Assembly: GCA_963780345.1 (NCBI GenBank)
Contig: CAWABU010000011.1
Span: 447,752-511,751, forward strand
Length of the DNA: 64,000 bases
Direction of reading: 5' to 3'
From: PALSA-693 sp963780345
GTDB taxonomy: Bacteria > Actinomycetota > Acidimicrobiia > Acidimicrobiales > Palsa-688
Shown here: in pieces, positions 8,716-18,777 of the stretch
Position numbering within the stretch: the first letter of the stretch is position 1
How the letters are laid out: the number at the start of each line of letters is the position of its first letter
The notes under the pieces: model-generated
What the model saw: the letters and a program-made list of their open reading frames with translations, nothing else
Databases searched by the model: none
What the model was told of the DNA's origin: nothing
Program-made: the position numbers and the translations under genes

Positions 8716-9504
8716 TCAGGTGTCGACCTGAGGGGTTCGATCGCTCAGGTCTTCGGCGGCCTGGCGGACCTGCCAGTCCCGGTCGTGGCTGGCCCGTTCG
8801 ATGGCGGCGTCGACTTCGGGGCCGTCGAAAGGCGCCAGGGCCAGCACGGCCCGCCGCCGCACGGCGGGCTTGTCCCCGGTCGCCCGCAAGATAGCCGGCA
8901 GGCCGCGCCGGTCGCCGATGGCGCCGAGAGCGGCCACGGCGGCTTCGCGGCAGAGCGGGTCGGCGTGGACCTGGCTCACGCTGGATAGCGCCGCAATCTC
9001 GTCGGGCGTCACGTCGCCGATCTCTCCCAGGGCGAAGCAGGCCGCCTCCACCACCCGTGGGTCGCCATCCGTGATGGCGCGCCCCGCCAGGCCGGCACCG
9101 AGCGCCCCGAAGGCCGTGGCCAGCTCGGCGGCCCGGACCCGGACCTCCGGGTGGCGATCCTCGAGGGCGGCGTCGAGGTCGCCAAAGGCGAGCCGCCCCA
9201 TGCGAGCCAGGGCCCCGAGGGCTGTGGCCCGCACCGGAGGAGCCCCATCTCCGAGCGCCCGGCGGGCGGCCGGCTCGTCGCCGCGGTGACCGGCGAGGGC
9301 GGCCTCCCGCCGACGAGCGACCACGTCGGTAGGGCCCGCTTCGCCGCCACCGCCGTTGGCCGGCGGTGGGGCGGTGTCTACCGGCCGTCGGGCGATGCCT
9401 GGCGCGGGTTGCGCCGTACCTGCCGGCGGTGGGAGGGCATTCCCGACCGGCGGCGGGTCGGAGCCGCCGGTTGGCGGTCGAGGGGCGTCAGCCGCTGGCG
9501 GCAT
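8716..9504 (-). CDS. HEAT-repeat protein
   Basis: An N-terminal Pro/Ala-rich segment (about residues 1-55) precedes four to five HEAT-like helical repeats. These include PVRATALGALARMG, EVRVRAAELATAFG, RVVEAACFALGEIGD, LCREAAVAALGAIGDRRG and AVRRRAVLALAPFDG. Such solenoids usually mediate protein-protein contacts; no enzyme motif is visible. The start overlaps the 3' end of the upstream membrane-protein gene by 17 bases, so the two form an operon. The gene is convergent with mreB, with essentially no gap. Confidence 0.8.
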   Translation of the reverse strand: MPPAADAPRPPTGGSDPPPVGNALPPPAGTAQPAPGIARRPVDTAPPPANGGGGEAGPTDVVARRREAALAGHRGDEPAARRALGDGAPPVRATALGALARMGRLAFGDLDAALEDRHPEVRVRAAELATAFGALGAGLAGRAITDGDPRVVEAACFALGEIGDVTPDEIAALSSVSQVHADPLCREAAVAALGAIGDRRGLPAILRATGDKPAVRRRAVLALAPFDGPEVDAAIERASHDRDWQVRQAAEDLSDRTPQVDT

Positions 9505-9892
9505 GGTGGACGGCCATCGCCACCGCCCAGACGACCACGCTCAGCACGGCGGCGAAACCGAGACCGATGGTGACGGCGATCACCGTCAGCGCCACCGCGG
9601 CCCGAAGGCGCGCCCACAGACCGGTGCGCGGGATGATCCGGACCAGGATCGTGCGCTCGACCAGCATCGGCCGCCGCCTTTCTCGCCGGCGAGGCTTCGA
9701 GGGGGCCGATGGTTCCGTGGCGGCAGGATCACGCCCGGCCGGGGGTGCCGGCCCGTTGAGGGCCCGGGACGATGGGCGGGTTCGTGCCGGTGGCGGCGGT
9801 CCAGCCCGGCTTACGGCCAGCGACCGGTAGGAGGCGCCGGCCGGAGCAGCCGGCTCCCCCCATGGCGACGAAGGGTGATCCGGCTCATGCAT
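9488..9892 (-). CDS. Small membrane protein with Pro-rich cytosolic N-terminus
   Basis: No family is recognised. After a disordered Pro/Ser/Arg-rich N-terminus comes a basic segment (RRRERRRP) and a C-terminal hydrophobic stretch of about 35 residues (AVALTVIAVTIGLGFAAVLSVVV) that would make one or two transmembrane helices. The ATG at 9892 is chosen because upstream sequence runs into the divergent promoter region. It is co-transcribed with the HEAT-repeat gene, with which it overlaps. The pair may form a membrane-tethered scaffold, which is inference. Confidence 0.55.
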   Translation of the reverse strand: MHEPDHPSSPWGEPAAPAGASYRSLAVSRAGPPPPARTRPSSRALNGPAPPAGRDPAATEPSAPSKPRRRERRRPMLVERTILVRIIPRTGLWARLRAAVALTVIAVTIGLGFAAVLSVVVWAVAMAVHHAASG

Positions 9893-10031
9893 GCCGGCTG
9901 CACCCGACATCTGGGTCCGGCATGGCACGCTGGAGGGCCGGCGCTGCGCACGGCGCCCGACCACCGGAAGGCAGGGTTGTGGTCACAAGCAGACCGATCG
10001 TACAAGACCGGCGCCCGCCGTCGGGGGCCGC

Positions 10032-11201
10032 ATGAGCCGGCGCGCCGGTTACCGCCAGCCGGCGGTGGTCTGGGTGCTCTCGGTGATCGTCGTGGCCACG
10101 TTGCTGGTGGCCGGGTGGCAGATCATCGAGCAGGGCGCCAGCGGCTACTACGCCTTCGCGCCCGGCTCCGCCCCCCAGATCACCGCCAATCCGCGATGCA
10201 CCGCCAACCACAACGGCCAGCTGGACCTGCCGGACGGCTCCCCGTGCGCTCTGATCAGCGTGCCGGCCGATCGCACCCATCCCATCCAGGGCTCGCTCTA
10301 TATGGTCGATGTCCTGGTCGGGCCGGCCACACCCGGCCAATACATCCTCTCGAAGCTCGGACTGCTGCATTCCGTTGAAAGTGGTACCCAGTTGGTCCCG
10401 GCCATCGACGTGCTCGGCAGCACCCCCCCCGCCCAGCTGCCCTGCCAGGACGCCCAGCAGATGAACAGCGCCACGTCCTCCGCCGAGGTCGTCGCCCTGC
10501 GTGAGCTTGGTTATCAGGTGAAAGAGCAGGACCTCGGCGCCCAGCTGGTGGAAGTGGTACCCGGGAGCCCGGCCGCGGCTGCCGGGCTGCGATGCAATGA
10601 CGTGGTGACCGCCGTCAACGGGGTCGCCATCCACACGGCAGCCGGTTTCGTCGCCGCCGTCCACGTGGCCAAGCCCGGCCAGACGGTGCACGTGACCGTG
10701 CGGCGACCCGGCACCAACGGCAAGCCTCGCACCCTGACCCTCGCCGTCACCCTCACCGGGACCCCCGCTCTCGGTGGCCACCCGCCCGCACCCAACCAGC
10801 CCTTCCTGGGCGTGGCGTCGACCACCCAGACGGTCTTCGTGTACCCCTTCAATGTCAACGTCGACGTCGGCGCCATCGGCGGACCCTCGGCCGGGCTGGC
10901 CCTGACGCTCGGCCTGCTCGACGTGCTGAGCGCCGGCAACCTCACTGGCGGGCACCGCGTCGCGGCCACCGGGACGATCAACCTCGACGGCTCGGTAGGT
11001 GACGTCGGAGGAGTGGCCCAGAAGGCGGTCGCCGTGCGCCAGGCCGGAGCCCAGGTGTTTTTCGTCCCGACCGACGAGGTGAAGGCCGCCAAGAGCCAGG
11101 CCGGGTCGATGAAGGTGTTCCCGGTCTCGAGCCTGGACCAGGCCCTCAACGACCTGAAGGCCCTCGGCGGCCACCTCCCACCACCCGTGTCCGGAACCTA
11201 G
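10032..11201 (+). CDS. PDZ-domain Lon-like serine protease (YlbL type)
   Basis: This secreted or membrane-anchored peptidase belongs to family S16. The N-terminus carries one transmembrane/signal segment (about residues 10-32). A PDZ domain (LVEVVPGSPAAAAGLRCNDVV) follows, then a C-terminal Lon proteolytic domain with the Ser/Lys dyad in GAIGGPSAGLALTL (Ser) and GGVAQKAVAVRQAG (Lys). The start ATG 10032 directly precedes the basic MSRRAGYRQ leader. B. subtilis YlbL and its actinobacterial relatives act in envelope quality control; the substrate here is unknown. It lies divergent from the small membrane-protein/HEAT operon and upstream of the DivIVA-domain gene. Confidence 0.9.
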   Translation: MSRRAGYRQPAVVWVLSVIVVATLLVAGWQIIEQGASGYYAFAPGSAPQITANPRCTANHNGQLDLPDGSPCALISVPADRTHPIQGSLYMVDVLVGPATPGQYILSKLGLLHSVESGTQLVPAIDVLGSTPPAQLPCQDAQQMNSATSSAEVVALRELGYQVKEQDLGAQLVEVVPGSPAAAAGLRCNDVVTAVNGVAIHTAAGFVAAVHVAKPGQTVHVTVRRPGTNGKPRTLTLAVTLTGTPALGGHPPAPNQPFLGVASTTQTVFVYPFNVNVDVGAIGGPSAGLALTLGLLDVLSAGNLTGGHRVAATGTINLDGSVGDVGGVAQKAVAVRQAGAQVFFVPTDEVKAAKSQAGSMKVFPVSSLDQALNDLKALGGHLPPPVSGT

Positions 11202-11257
11202 GGGGCCCCGCCGGGCGATCGCCCACCCTCGGACACGAGCCGTTCTAGGCTGATTTC

Positions 11258-13255
11258 ATGGCAGCTGACCCGTCGCTGACGCCCGATCAGGTCCAGGCGC
11301 GGTCCTTCTCGTCGGCGTTTCGAGGCTACGACCAGTCGGAAGTCCGGGACTTCCTGAGTCGCGTGGCCGCCGAGGTCCGCTCGCTACGGGACCGCAATCA
11401 ACACCTCGAGTCCGCCTGGCATTCGGCCGAAGAGCGGGCCGCTCGCCCGCCCGTGCTCGACGAGGAGGCGCTCATCGTCGCCGTTGGCGAGGAGACGGCC
11501 AGCATCCTGCGGGCGGCTCGAGCCGCGGCCAGCGACCTCCGGGCCCGGGCTACCGATGACGCCGAGCGGATCGTGGCGGACGCCCAGGCCCGCTCCACCG
11601 AGCTTCGATCCGAGGCCGAGGGGGTGCTCGGCCGGGAGATGAAGGCGGCCGAGGAGGCCGCCGCCCGGGTGATGGACAAGGCCCGGTCCGACGCCGCCGA
11701 GATGGTCGACAAGGCCAGGATCGAGGCTGACGCCCTGCGGGCCGCGGCCCAGCACGAGCGGAATCTGACCATCGAAGGCGCCATGTCGACGCGCGAGCGG
11801 ATCCTCGAGGATCTCTCCCGGCGGCGCCGGGTGGCGTCCGTGCAGATCGAGCAGCTCCGGGCGGGACGCGAGCGTCTGCTCGAGTCCTACGCGGTGGTCC
11901 GCCGCACCCTGGAAGAGGTCAACGACGATCTCAACCGGGCTGACACCGAGGCCCGGGCGGCCGCCGACGAGGTGGGCCGGCGCATGCGCGACCAGTTCCC
12001 CGAATCGGCCAGCCCGACCGAGATCCATGCCGGGGCCGAGCCGGCGGTCGAGGGCCAGCCGAGCGCGGCGCGCCCCGCGGGGCCGCCCGCTACGGCGCCG
12101 GACTGGCCCGGCGTCGTAGCCGGCCCCCCGCCGGAACCGCGACAGGCGGGCACCGTTCCGGGTCCCCCGCCCGAACCGCCCCCACCCGCCACCGGGCCCG
12201 GCCCCTCGCCGGAACCGTCCCGCCTGCAGCCTCCGCCCTCGCAGGCCGCCGCGGGTAGCTCGTCAGGCGCGGCCGGACGGGCCCCGGTGGAGGCCGGCCG
12301 GGGCGGTAGTGAAGCGCTGGCCGCCGACTTTCAGCCTCCGGAGGCCACCCTTCCTCCGGCCCAGCCGGCGGGCGGGCCGCGATTGCGGGTGGTCACCGAC
12401 GACGAGGGTTTGCCGGCATCGAGCCGCGGGGTCGACGACCTGTTCGCCCGGCTGCGGTCGGGGCGCGCCGCCAAGGAGGTGCATCCCGCGGCGGAGCCGG
12501 CGACGCCGGTTTCGCCGACGCTCATCCCGGGCGCTGCCACCGACGCCGAAATCGAAGAGGATGAGAGCGAACCGGCCGACCCGGATGAAGGCTGGTTGCG
12601 GCGGCGGCAAGCCGTCCTGGCCGACCTCGAGTCGTCGCTGACGCGCCGGTTGAAGCGCGCCCTTCAGGACGAGCAGAACGATCTGCTGGACCACCTGCGC
12701 AGCCAGCGAGACGAACCCACCGTCGCCGCCCTGCTTCCCGCCGTCACGGACCAGATCGCCCACTATTCCGACATCGCCCACCCTCAACTGGAGGAAGCCG
12801 CCATCGGCGGCGTCGCCTTCGCAGTTGAGATCCTCGGGCAGCCTGCCGATGCCCCCGGCGCATCCGACGTTGGCGATCTCGCCGACGATGCGGCCACGAC
12901 CATCGTCGAATCTCTGCGTCGCCGGCTCGAGCACGCCATCACGGTGTCGGCAGGCGACGACCAGCAGGTGCTCGTCGAGGCGGTCGGCTCGGCCTACCGG
13001 GAGTGGAAGAGCGAGCGGATCGAGCGCATCGCGGGTGATGTGCTGGCGGCCGCCTTCTCCCGGGGAACCTGGCACCAGGTGCCGATGGGCGGCCCGTTGC
13101 GCTGGGTCGTGCACGACACCGGCGGGCCCTGTCCGGACTGCGACGATGATGTCCTGGCCGGGAACCTGCCCAAGGGTGAGCCGTTTCCAACGGGCCAGCC
13201 CTACCCGCCGGCTCACCCTGGTTGCCGCTGCCTGCTGGTGCCGATCGCGGAATGA
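11258..13255 (+). CDS. DivIVA-domain protein with phage-head-morphogenesis-like C-terminus
   Basis: The N-terminus (about residues 8-45) is a DivIVA membrane-binding domain, with ARSFSSAFRGYDQSEVRDFL. A long Ala/Glu/Arg coiled coil (about 90-250) follows, then a Pro-rich linker (about 255-345). The C-terminal region (about 445-665) is largely helical and ends with a paired-cysteine segment, GPCPDCDDD...HPGCRCLL. That ending resembles the C-terminus of Mu gpF-like/phage head morphogenesis proteins, which also finish CPxC...HPxCRC. The DivIVA part predicts polar or septal localisation; the C-terminal likeness is from memory of the family. The gene probably belongs with the neighbouring morphogenesis genes. 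Confidence 0.8.
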   Translation: MAADPSLTPDQVQARSFSSAFRGYDQSEVRDFLSRVAAEVRSLRDRNQHLESAWHSAEERAARPPVLDEEALIVAVGEETASILRAARAAASDLRARATDDAERIVADAQARSTELRSEAEGVLGREMKAAEEAAARVMDKARSDAAEMVDKARIEADALRAAAQHERNLTIEGAMSTRERILEDLSRRRRVASVQIEQLRAGRERLLESYAVVRRTLEEVNDDLNRADTEARAAADEVGRRMRDQFPESASPTEIHAGAEPAVEGQPSAARPAGPPATAPDWPGVVAGPPPEPRQAGTVPGPPPEPPPPATGPGPSPEPSRLQPPPSQAAAGSSSGAAGRAPVEAGRGGSEALAADFQPPEATLPPAQPAGGPRLRVVTDDEGLPASSRGVDDLFARLRSGRAAKEVHPAAEPATPVSPTLIPGAATDAEIEEDESEPADPDEGWLRRRQAVLADLESSLTRRLKRALQDEQNDLLDHLRSQRDEPTVAALLPAVTDQIAHYSDIAHPQLEEAAIGGVAFAVEILGQPADAPGASDVGDLADDAATTIVESLRRRLEHAITVSAGDDQQVLVEAVGSAYREWKSERIERIAGDVLAAAFSRGTWHQVPMGGPLRWVVHDTGGPCPDCDDDVLAGNLPKGEPFPTGQPYPPAHPGCRCLLVPIAE

Positions 13256-13333
13256 GAGCCCCGTCAAGGCCACCATTTTCCCCGCCCCTGATATCCGGAG
13301 CCTGACCCTTCCTTATTAGGCTCGCCATTCGCA

Positions 13334-16300
13334 ATGCGTACGCCCGCTGACCTGCCCCGCCGAATCCCGCGCGCCTCGCGCCGGACCCGCATCATCGTGG
13401 TGGCGGCGGTGGTGGCGATCATCTTCCTCATCCTCTCGCTGAGCGGCCTGGCTCGCTTCTGGACGGACTATCTCTGGTTCCAGTCGGTGGGCTTCACCTC
13501 GGTGTTCCGTGGCGTCCTGCTGACCAAAGTGCTGCTGGCTCTGGTCTTCATGGCCATCTTCTTCCTCATGATGTGGGGCAACCTGGTCATCGCCGATCGG
13601 GTCGCTCCCGACCAGGCGGCGCCGGGCACCGCCGATGAGCTGGTCGTGCGCTACCGGGAGGTGGTCAGCCCGCACGCCAAGGTGGTGCGGATCGTCACCG
13701 CCGCGGTGTTCGCGCTGCTGGCCGGAATCGGAGCCAACCGGCAGTGGAACAACTGGGATCTGCTCCGCTACCACGTCTCGTTCGGCACTTCAGACCCCGA
13801 GTACCACATCGACCTCGGCTTTTACGTCTTCGACCTGCCGTTCATCAAGTTCCTGCTGGGATGGACCTTCGAAGCGTTGATCGTGGTGTTCATCGTGACC
13901 ACCGTCGCCCATTACCTCAACGGCGGCATCCATGTGCAGGGGCCGGAGCGGCGCATCACGCCGGCGGTCAAGACCCACCTCTCGGTCATCCTCGGGGTCC
14001 TGGCGCTCATCAAAGCCGTCGACTACTACTTCGAGCGGCTCGAACTGGTGCTCTCCCGGGACCACATCGTCAACGGCGCCACCGCCACCAGCGTCCACGC
14101 CAACAAACCGGCCCTCACCCTGCTCATCGCCATCGCCATCATCGCCGCGGGCTTGTTCCTCTACAACATCCGGCAGAAGGGGTGGATGCTGCCCGCGGTC
14201 GCAGTGGCCTTGTGGATCCTGGTGTACATCCTCGTCGGCCTCATCTACCCGGCCCTCTATCAAGCCCTGCGCGTCAATCCTTCGCAGCTGAGCCGGGAGA
14301 CCCCTTACATCAGTCGCAACATCACGGCCACCCGGGCCGCCTTCAACATCAACGCCGTCCAGGTCGACTCCCCGTCAGCCACCGATCGCAGCCAGGTCTA
14401 CAACTACTCGCCGACGGTCACCGCCGCCCAGATCCAGGGCAACTCGCCCCAAGCGGTCGCCAACCAGCAGACGCTCGCCAACGTCCGGATGCTCGACCCC
14501 GCGGTCCAGCTCACAAACACCTTCGACAAATATCAGGGCCAGTACTCCTACTACAACTTCAACAACCTGGCCCAGGACCGCTACCAGCTCCCTGACCCGG
14601 GCTCCCCGACCAAGACCCAGGAGACGGCGACGATCGCCTCGGTCCGCGAGCTCAACACGTCGCTGCCGTCTTCGGGGTTCGTGGCCCAGCACCTCCAGTA
14701 CACCCACGGCTACGGCGCGGTACTGGCCCCGATCAGTGAGAACGGGGTCAACACCGACGGCACCCCCAACTTCAGCCTCAGCAACCTGCCGCCGACCGGC
14801 ACACCGCCCCTGGGGGGAAGACCGGTCAGGGCTCCGAGATCTATTACGGCATCGGCAACGCCACCGGCGGCTATGTGATCGCCGACTCCAAGACGGCCGA
14901 GATCGACTACCAGAGCTCGACCACCGGCCAACCGGTCTACAACAGCTACCACGGGAGTGGGGGAGTACAGGCGGGCAGCATCGTCCGCCGGGCCGCCTTC
15001 GCCCTGCGCTTCGGGGATGCCAACTTCATCCTCTCCGGCCAGATCACGCCTTCGTCGCGGGTGATGTACTACCGCAATATCGAAACCATGGTCCACAAGG
15101 CCGCCCCGTTCCTCAAGTACGACTCCGACCCCTACGCCGTGGTTCTCAACAGTCAGGTGTTCTGGGTGATGGATGCCTACACCAGCACCGACAACTATCC
15201 GTACGCCCAGAACGCCAACACCACCGGGATGCCGGCAGGCAGTGGCCTCAACACCAGCTTCAACTATGCCCGCAATTCGGTCAAGGTCGTGATCAACGCC
15301 TATACCGGCAAGATGTACTTCTTCGTGGTCGACCCCCAGGACCCGATCATCAGGGTGTACCAGAAGGCTTTTCCCGACCTGTTTATCGCGCAAGCGAAGG
15401 CAAACACGCTGATCCCGGGCATCACCGACCATTTCCGTTATCCCGAGGATTTCTTCCGGGTGCAGACGACCATGTACGGGCGTTACCACCTCACCGATCC
15501 AGCCCAGTTCTACTCGGGGGCAGAGGCCTGGTCGGTGTCGCCCGATCCCGGCAGCGGGCAGCTGTCGTCGAGCAGTTCGTATCTGGCGCCGACCCTGGGT
15601 GCCAACGGGCAGCCGTTGCCGCCGCAGGTGGCCCGCCTGGCCCCTCAGTACATCCTGGCCCACCCTCCCGGGTCCACCCAGCAGAGCTTCATGACCATCA
15701 TTCCCTTTGTGCCGGTCGGCGCAGCGACGGAACGGCAGAACCTGACCGCCTGGATGACCGCGTCGTCGGATTATGGAAGCCAAACCAACCACTACGGCAC
15801 GCTGACCGTCTATGAGACGCCTACCGACGAGACGGTTGACGGGCCGGGGTTGATCAGCAGCATCATCCACAGCAATCCCCGGATCTCGTCGGAGTTGACA
15901 CTGCTCAACCAGCAGGGATCCAACGTGGAGCTCGGCGAGGTGGTGGTGGTACCCCTTGACCAGACGCTGATGTATGTCCAGACCATCTACGTCGAGTCGT
16001 CGAGCAACCAGATCCCGACCCTCAAGGACGTGGTGGTCGTCTACGACGGCAAGGTGTACGACAGCAGCAACGCCTCGTTGGACAACGCCCTCTGCCAGGT
16101 CACCAACCCGGATGGGACCCAACCGTTCTCGTCCTACTGCAACACGGCCGCGGCGAAGGCGACGCCACTGGTGACGCCCAACGGGATCAGCGGCAGCGGG
16201 GCGAACAACGGCACGCCCGCTCCGACCACGACGACGCCCCCGTCGGCGCCGACGACCACACCGGTCGCCGTCCCGCCCGCCGGCTCATCGGTGAGTTCGC

Positions 16301-16443
16301 TCTTGCAGCAGGCCCAGGCGTCGTTCAACGCCGCCAATGTCGCCCTCCGCCGTGGTGACCTGGCCGCCTACCAGAAGAACGTGCAGCAGGCCCAGACCTA
16401 CGTGCAGCAGGCCAAGGCGCTCGCCGGCAAACCCAGCAAGTAG
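13334..16443 (+). CDS. UPF0182 family membrane protein, single frameshift
   Basis: This large conserved actinobacterial membrane protein has unknown function. The N-terminal third has several transmembrane helices, with the signature SGLARFWTDYLWFQSVGF near the start. A large extracytoplasmic domain follows, then a C-terminal SLLQQAQASFNAANVALRRGD helix typical of the family. The frame is broken once in a run of six G at 14812-14817. Upstream it reads NLPPTGTPPLGG. One extra G would continue as GKTGQGSEIYYGIGNATGGYVI and join the second half, whose own apparent GTG start at 14875 lies inside conserved sequence. With the repair the protein is about 1036 residues, close to family length. A homopolymer miscall or a true one-base deletion are both possible. 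Confidence 0.85.
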
Positions 16444-16548
16444 GCGACGAGTAGGGACGACCGCGCCCCGGAACCGGTGGCCCGCCGACGGAGTCTGGCG
16501 TCGGTCGGCGGCGTCAAGGGGGCCGGCGCCCGGCCCCCGGCGGCGGGC

Positions 16549-17280
16549 TCAGCCGGGGGAGGCCGGCGCCCGGCCCAGGCGGCCGGGCGGGGAGACCTGG
16601 CGCTCGGCCGGCGCCCACTCCTGCTCGGCGCCCGCCCCCCGGGCCCACCGGATCGATGCACTGATCCGGGGCCCGGCTCCGGCCGCCACTTTGGGAACGG
16701 CGTGCTCCCACGTGGCCTGGCACGTGCCCCCCATCACCAGCAGGTCGCCGGACGCGGGATGGAGATCGATGGCGGGTCCACCGCCGTGGGGCCGCAAGAG
16801 GAACGGCCGGGCGGCTCCCAGGGTCAGGATGGCGACCAGGGTGTCATCCAGATCGCGCAACTCGCGGTCGGCGTGAGGGGCCACGCTGTCTCGCCCATCT
16901 CGGTAGTAGTTGAGCCCCATGGCGCCGAACCCCACGCCATAGTGGCGCCCGACCGCAACGCGGAACCAGGCCAGGGCCTCGTCGGGCAGCTGGTCCGACG
17001 ACCGGTACCAGCGGGATAGCCGGGGCTCGTCGACCACCCGGTCGTACATCCAGCGTCGGTGGTGCTGCCAGTCCACCGCTTCGATGAGCCGGGCACACAG
17101 ATCGTCGGCACCCCCCAGCCACCCTCGGGCCACGTCCACCCAGGCTTTGCCGCCGAGATCGACGCGTTCCAACTCCGGACCGGAGCGCACCTCGATCGGT
17201 CCGGTGGCGAAGAGGCTGCCTTGCGCCGGGGCCGGGGCCGGGTCCGGGTCGGGACGAGTGGCGGCCGGGGGAGTGGCCAT
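16549..17280 (-). CDS. AlkB-like 2-oxoglutarate/Fe(II) dioxygenase
   Basis: This is an oxidative DNA/RNA demethylase of the AlkB family. Iron ligands are visible as the HxD motif in SVAPHADRE and the distal His in TWEHAVPK. The 2-oxoglutarate-binding Arg lies in GPRISASIRWA. An N-terminal Pro/Ala-rich leader and the nearby GSLFATG segment resemble actinobacterial AlkB homologues. The expected role is direct reversal of 1-methyladenine and 3-methylcytosine damage. ATG 17280 is the only sensible start. The last 20 residues are Gly/Pro-rich and may be disordered. Confidence 0.87.
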   Translation of the reverse strand: MATPPAATRPDPDPAPAPAQGSLFATGPIEVRSGPELERVDLGGKAWVDVARGWLGGADDLCARLIEAVDWQHHRRWMYDRVVDEPRLSRWYRSSDQLPDEALAWFRVAVGRHYGVGFGAMGLNYYRDGRDSVAPHADRELRDLDDTLVAILTLGAARPFLLRPHGGGPAIDLHPASGDLLVMGGTCQATWEHAVPKVAAGAGPRISASIRWARGAGAEQEWAPAERQVSPPGRLGRAPASPG

Positions 17281-17430
17281 ACCCCAATCTATCCGAACAC
17301 ACGTTCGTTACGTCCTTCGCCGCTCCCTCGCCCACCGCCGCTCTCCTCGCCTGCCGCCGGACGTCCGTCTCACAGCGGGCTTTCAGGCCACCGCTATCGG
17401 GTTTTCAGCTAGAGCCGCGATCATGACCCC

Positions 17431-18777
17431 GTGAACCATCCATCGCGTCGGGTCGCCCCGCCGCCGGCCCGATGGGTGGCCGAGGCCGGGCCCGAGGTGG
17501 CTGCGGTAGGTCTGTTGGCGGTCATCCTGCTCGGGATCAGCGCGGAATCCGAACGAGCACTCCAGGCGCCCGGAGGCGGGCTCACCTTCGCCGGTCAGCT
17601 CGCCGGCCTGGTCGGCACCTATCTGCTCCTCCTGATGATCCTCCTCATCGGCCGCGTCCCGCTGCTCGAGCGCACGGTCGGCCAGGACCGGCTGGTTCGC
17701 TGGCATCGCCGGATCGGGCCCTGGCCCATCTGCCTGCTGATCTTGCACGCCGTCCTGATCGTCGCCGGCTATGCCGAGGCCGGTAGCACCGGTCTCCTGC
17801 ACCAGCTGTGGCTGCAGCTCACCACCTATCCCGACGTGCTGGCCGCCGCCGTCGGGCTCGGCCTCCTCATCATGGCCGGCGTGACATCGTTCCGTGCCGT
17901 GCGCCGGCGGGTCCGGTATGAGACCTGGTGGGTCGTCCACCTCTACACCTACCTGGCCCTGGCGCTGGCCTTCTCGCACCAGCTGGCGAACGGGGCGTCG
18001 TTTGTGGGCCACCCCCTGTCGCGGGCATTCTGGTCGTTGCTCTGGGCCGCCACCGCCGGGACCGTCCTCGTCTGCCGGGTCGGCCTGCCCGCCTGGCGAA
18101 CCCTCCGCCATCAGCTGCGGGTGGTGGAGGTGCGCGAGGAAGGCCCGGGCGTGGTCTCGGTGATCTGCTCCGGGCGACGACTCGAGCAGCTGGCGGTGTC
18201 CGGCGGCCAGTTTTTCCAGTGGCGGTTCCTGGTGCGGGGGCTCTGGTGGCAGGCCCATCCGTACTCGCTGTCGGCTCTGCCGCAGCCCCCATACCTGCGG
18301 GTCACGGTCAAGGGGCTCGGCAATCAATCCCAGGCCGTGAGCCAGATCCCGCGGGGCACCCGGGTCGCGATCGAGGGCCCCTACGGCGTCTTCACCGACC
18401 ATGCCCGGCAACGAGGGAGCGTCCTGCTGGTCGCCGCCGGCGTCGGGATCACCCCGATACGGGCGTTGCTGGAGGACCTGCCGATCCAGGTCGACGTCAG
18501 TGTCATCCTGCGGGCGTCCCGCCCGGAGGATGTGGTCCTGCGCGACGAGGTGGCCAGCATGGTCCGTGCCCGACCCCGGGCGGTCCTGCACGAGCTGATC
18601 GGCCCGCGCCACCAGATGGCGCTGGATGGGCCGACGCTCCAGCGCCTGGTGCCAGACATTCGCCAGCGGGACGTCTACGTGTGCGGTCCGGACGGATTCG
18701 GCGATGGAGTCCGGGCCGCGGCCAGGCGGCTGGCCGTCCCTGAGGAGCGCATCCATCTCGAGGAGTTCGCGTTCTGA
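17431..18777 (+). CDS. Ferric-reductase-like transmembrane flavin oxidoreductase
   Basis: The N-terminal half has five to six transmembrane helices with paired His residues in RWHRRIGPW, LLILHAVLI, VVHLYTYLAL and AFSHQLA, consistent with heme binding as in ferric reductase/NOX domains. The C-terminal half is a ferredoxin-NADP reductase module, with FAD motif HPYSLSA, NAD(P) motif VAAGVGITPIRAL and VYVCGPDGF, ending in a short EEFAF tail. It should move electrons from cytosolic NAD(P)H across the membrane. GTG 17431 is the start. It overlaps the FMN-binding gene at TGATG, with apbE after that, and the three form a transmembrane flavin electron-transfer unit. Confidence 0.9.
   Translation: MNHPSRRVAPPPARWVAEAGPEVAAVGLLAVILLGISAESERALQAPGGGLTFAGQLAGLVGTYLLLLMILLIGRVPLLERTVGQDRLVRWHRRIGPWPICLLILHAVLIVAGYAEAGSTGLLHQLWLQLTTYPDVLAAAVGLGLLIMAGVTSFRAVRRRVRYETWWVVHLYTYLALALAFSHQLANGASFVGHPLSRAFWSLLWAATAGTVLVCRVGLPAWRTLRHQLRVVEVREEGPGVVSVICSGRRLEQLAVSGGQFFQWRFLVRGLWWQAHPYSLSALPQPPYLRVTVKGLGNQSQAVSQIPRGTRVAIEGPYGVFTDHARQRGSVLLVAAGVGITPIRALLEDLPIQVDVSVILRASRPEDVVLRDEVASMVRARPRAVLHELIGPRHQMALDGPTLQRLVPDIRQRDVYVCGPDGFGDGVRAAARRLAVPEERIHLEEFAF

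Noticed and set aside
14875..16443. Second half of UPF0182 as an independent gene
   Set aside because: Its apparent GTG start lies inside conserved family sequence that continues upstream in the same frame.
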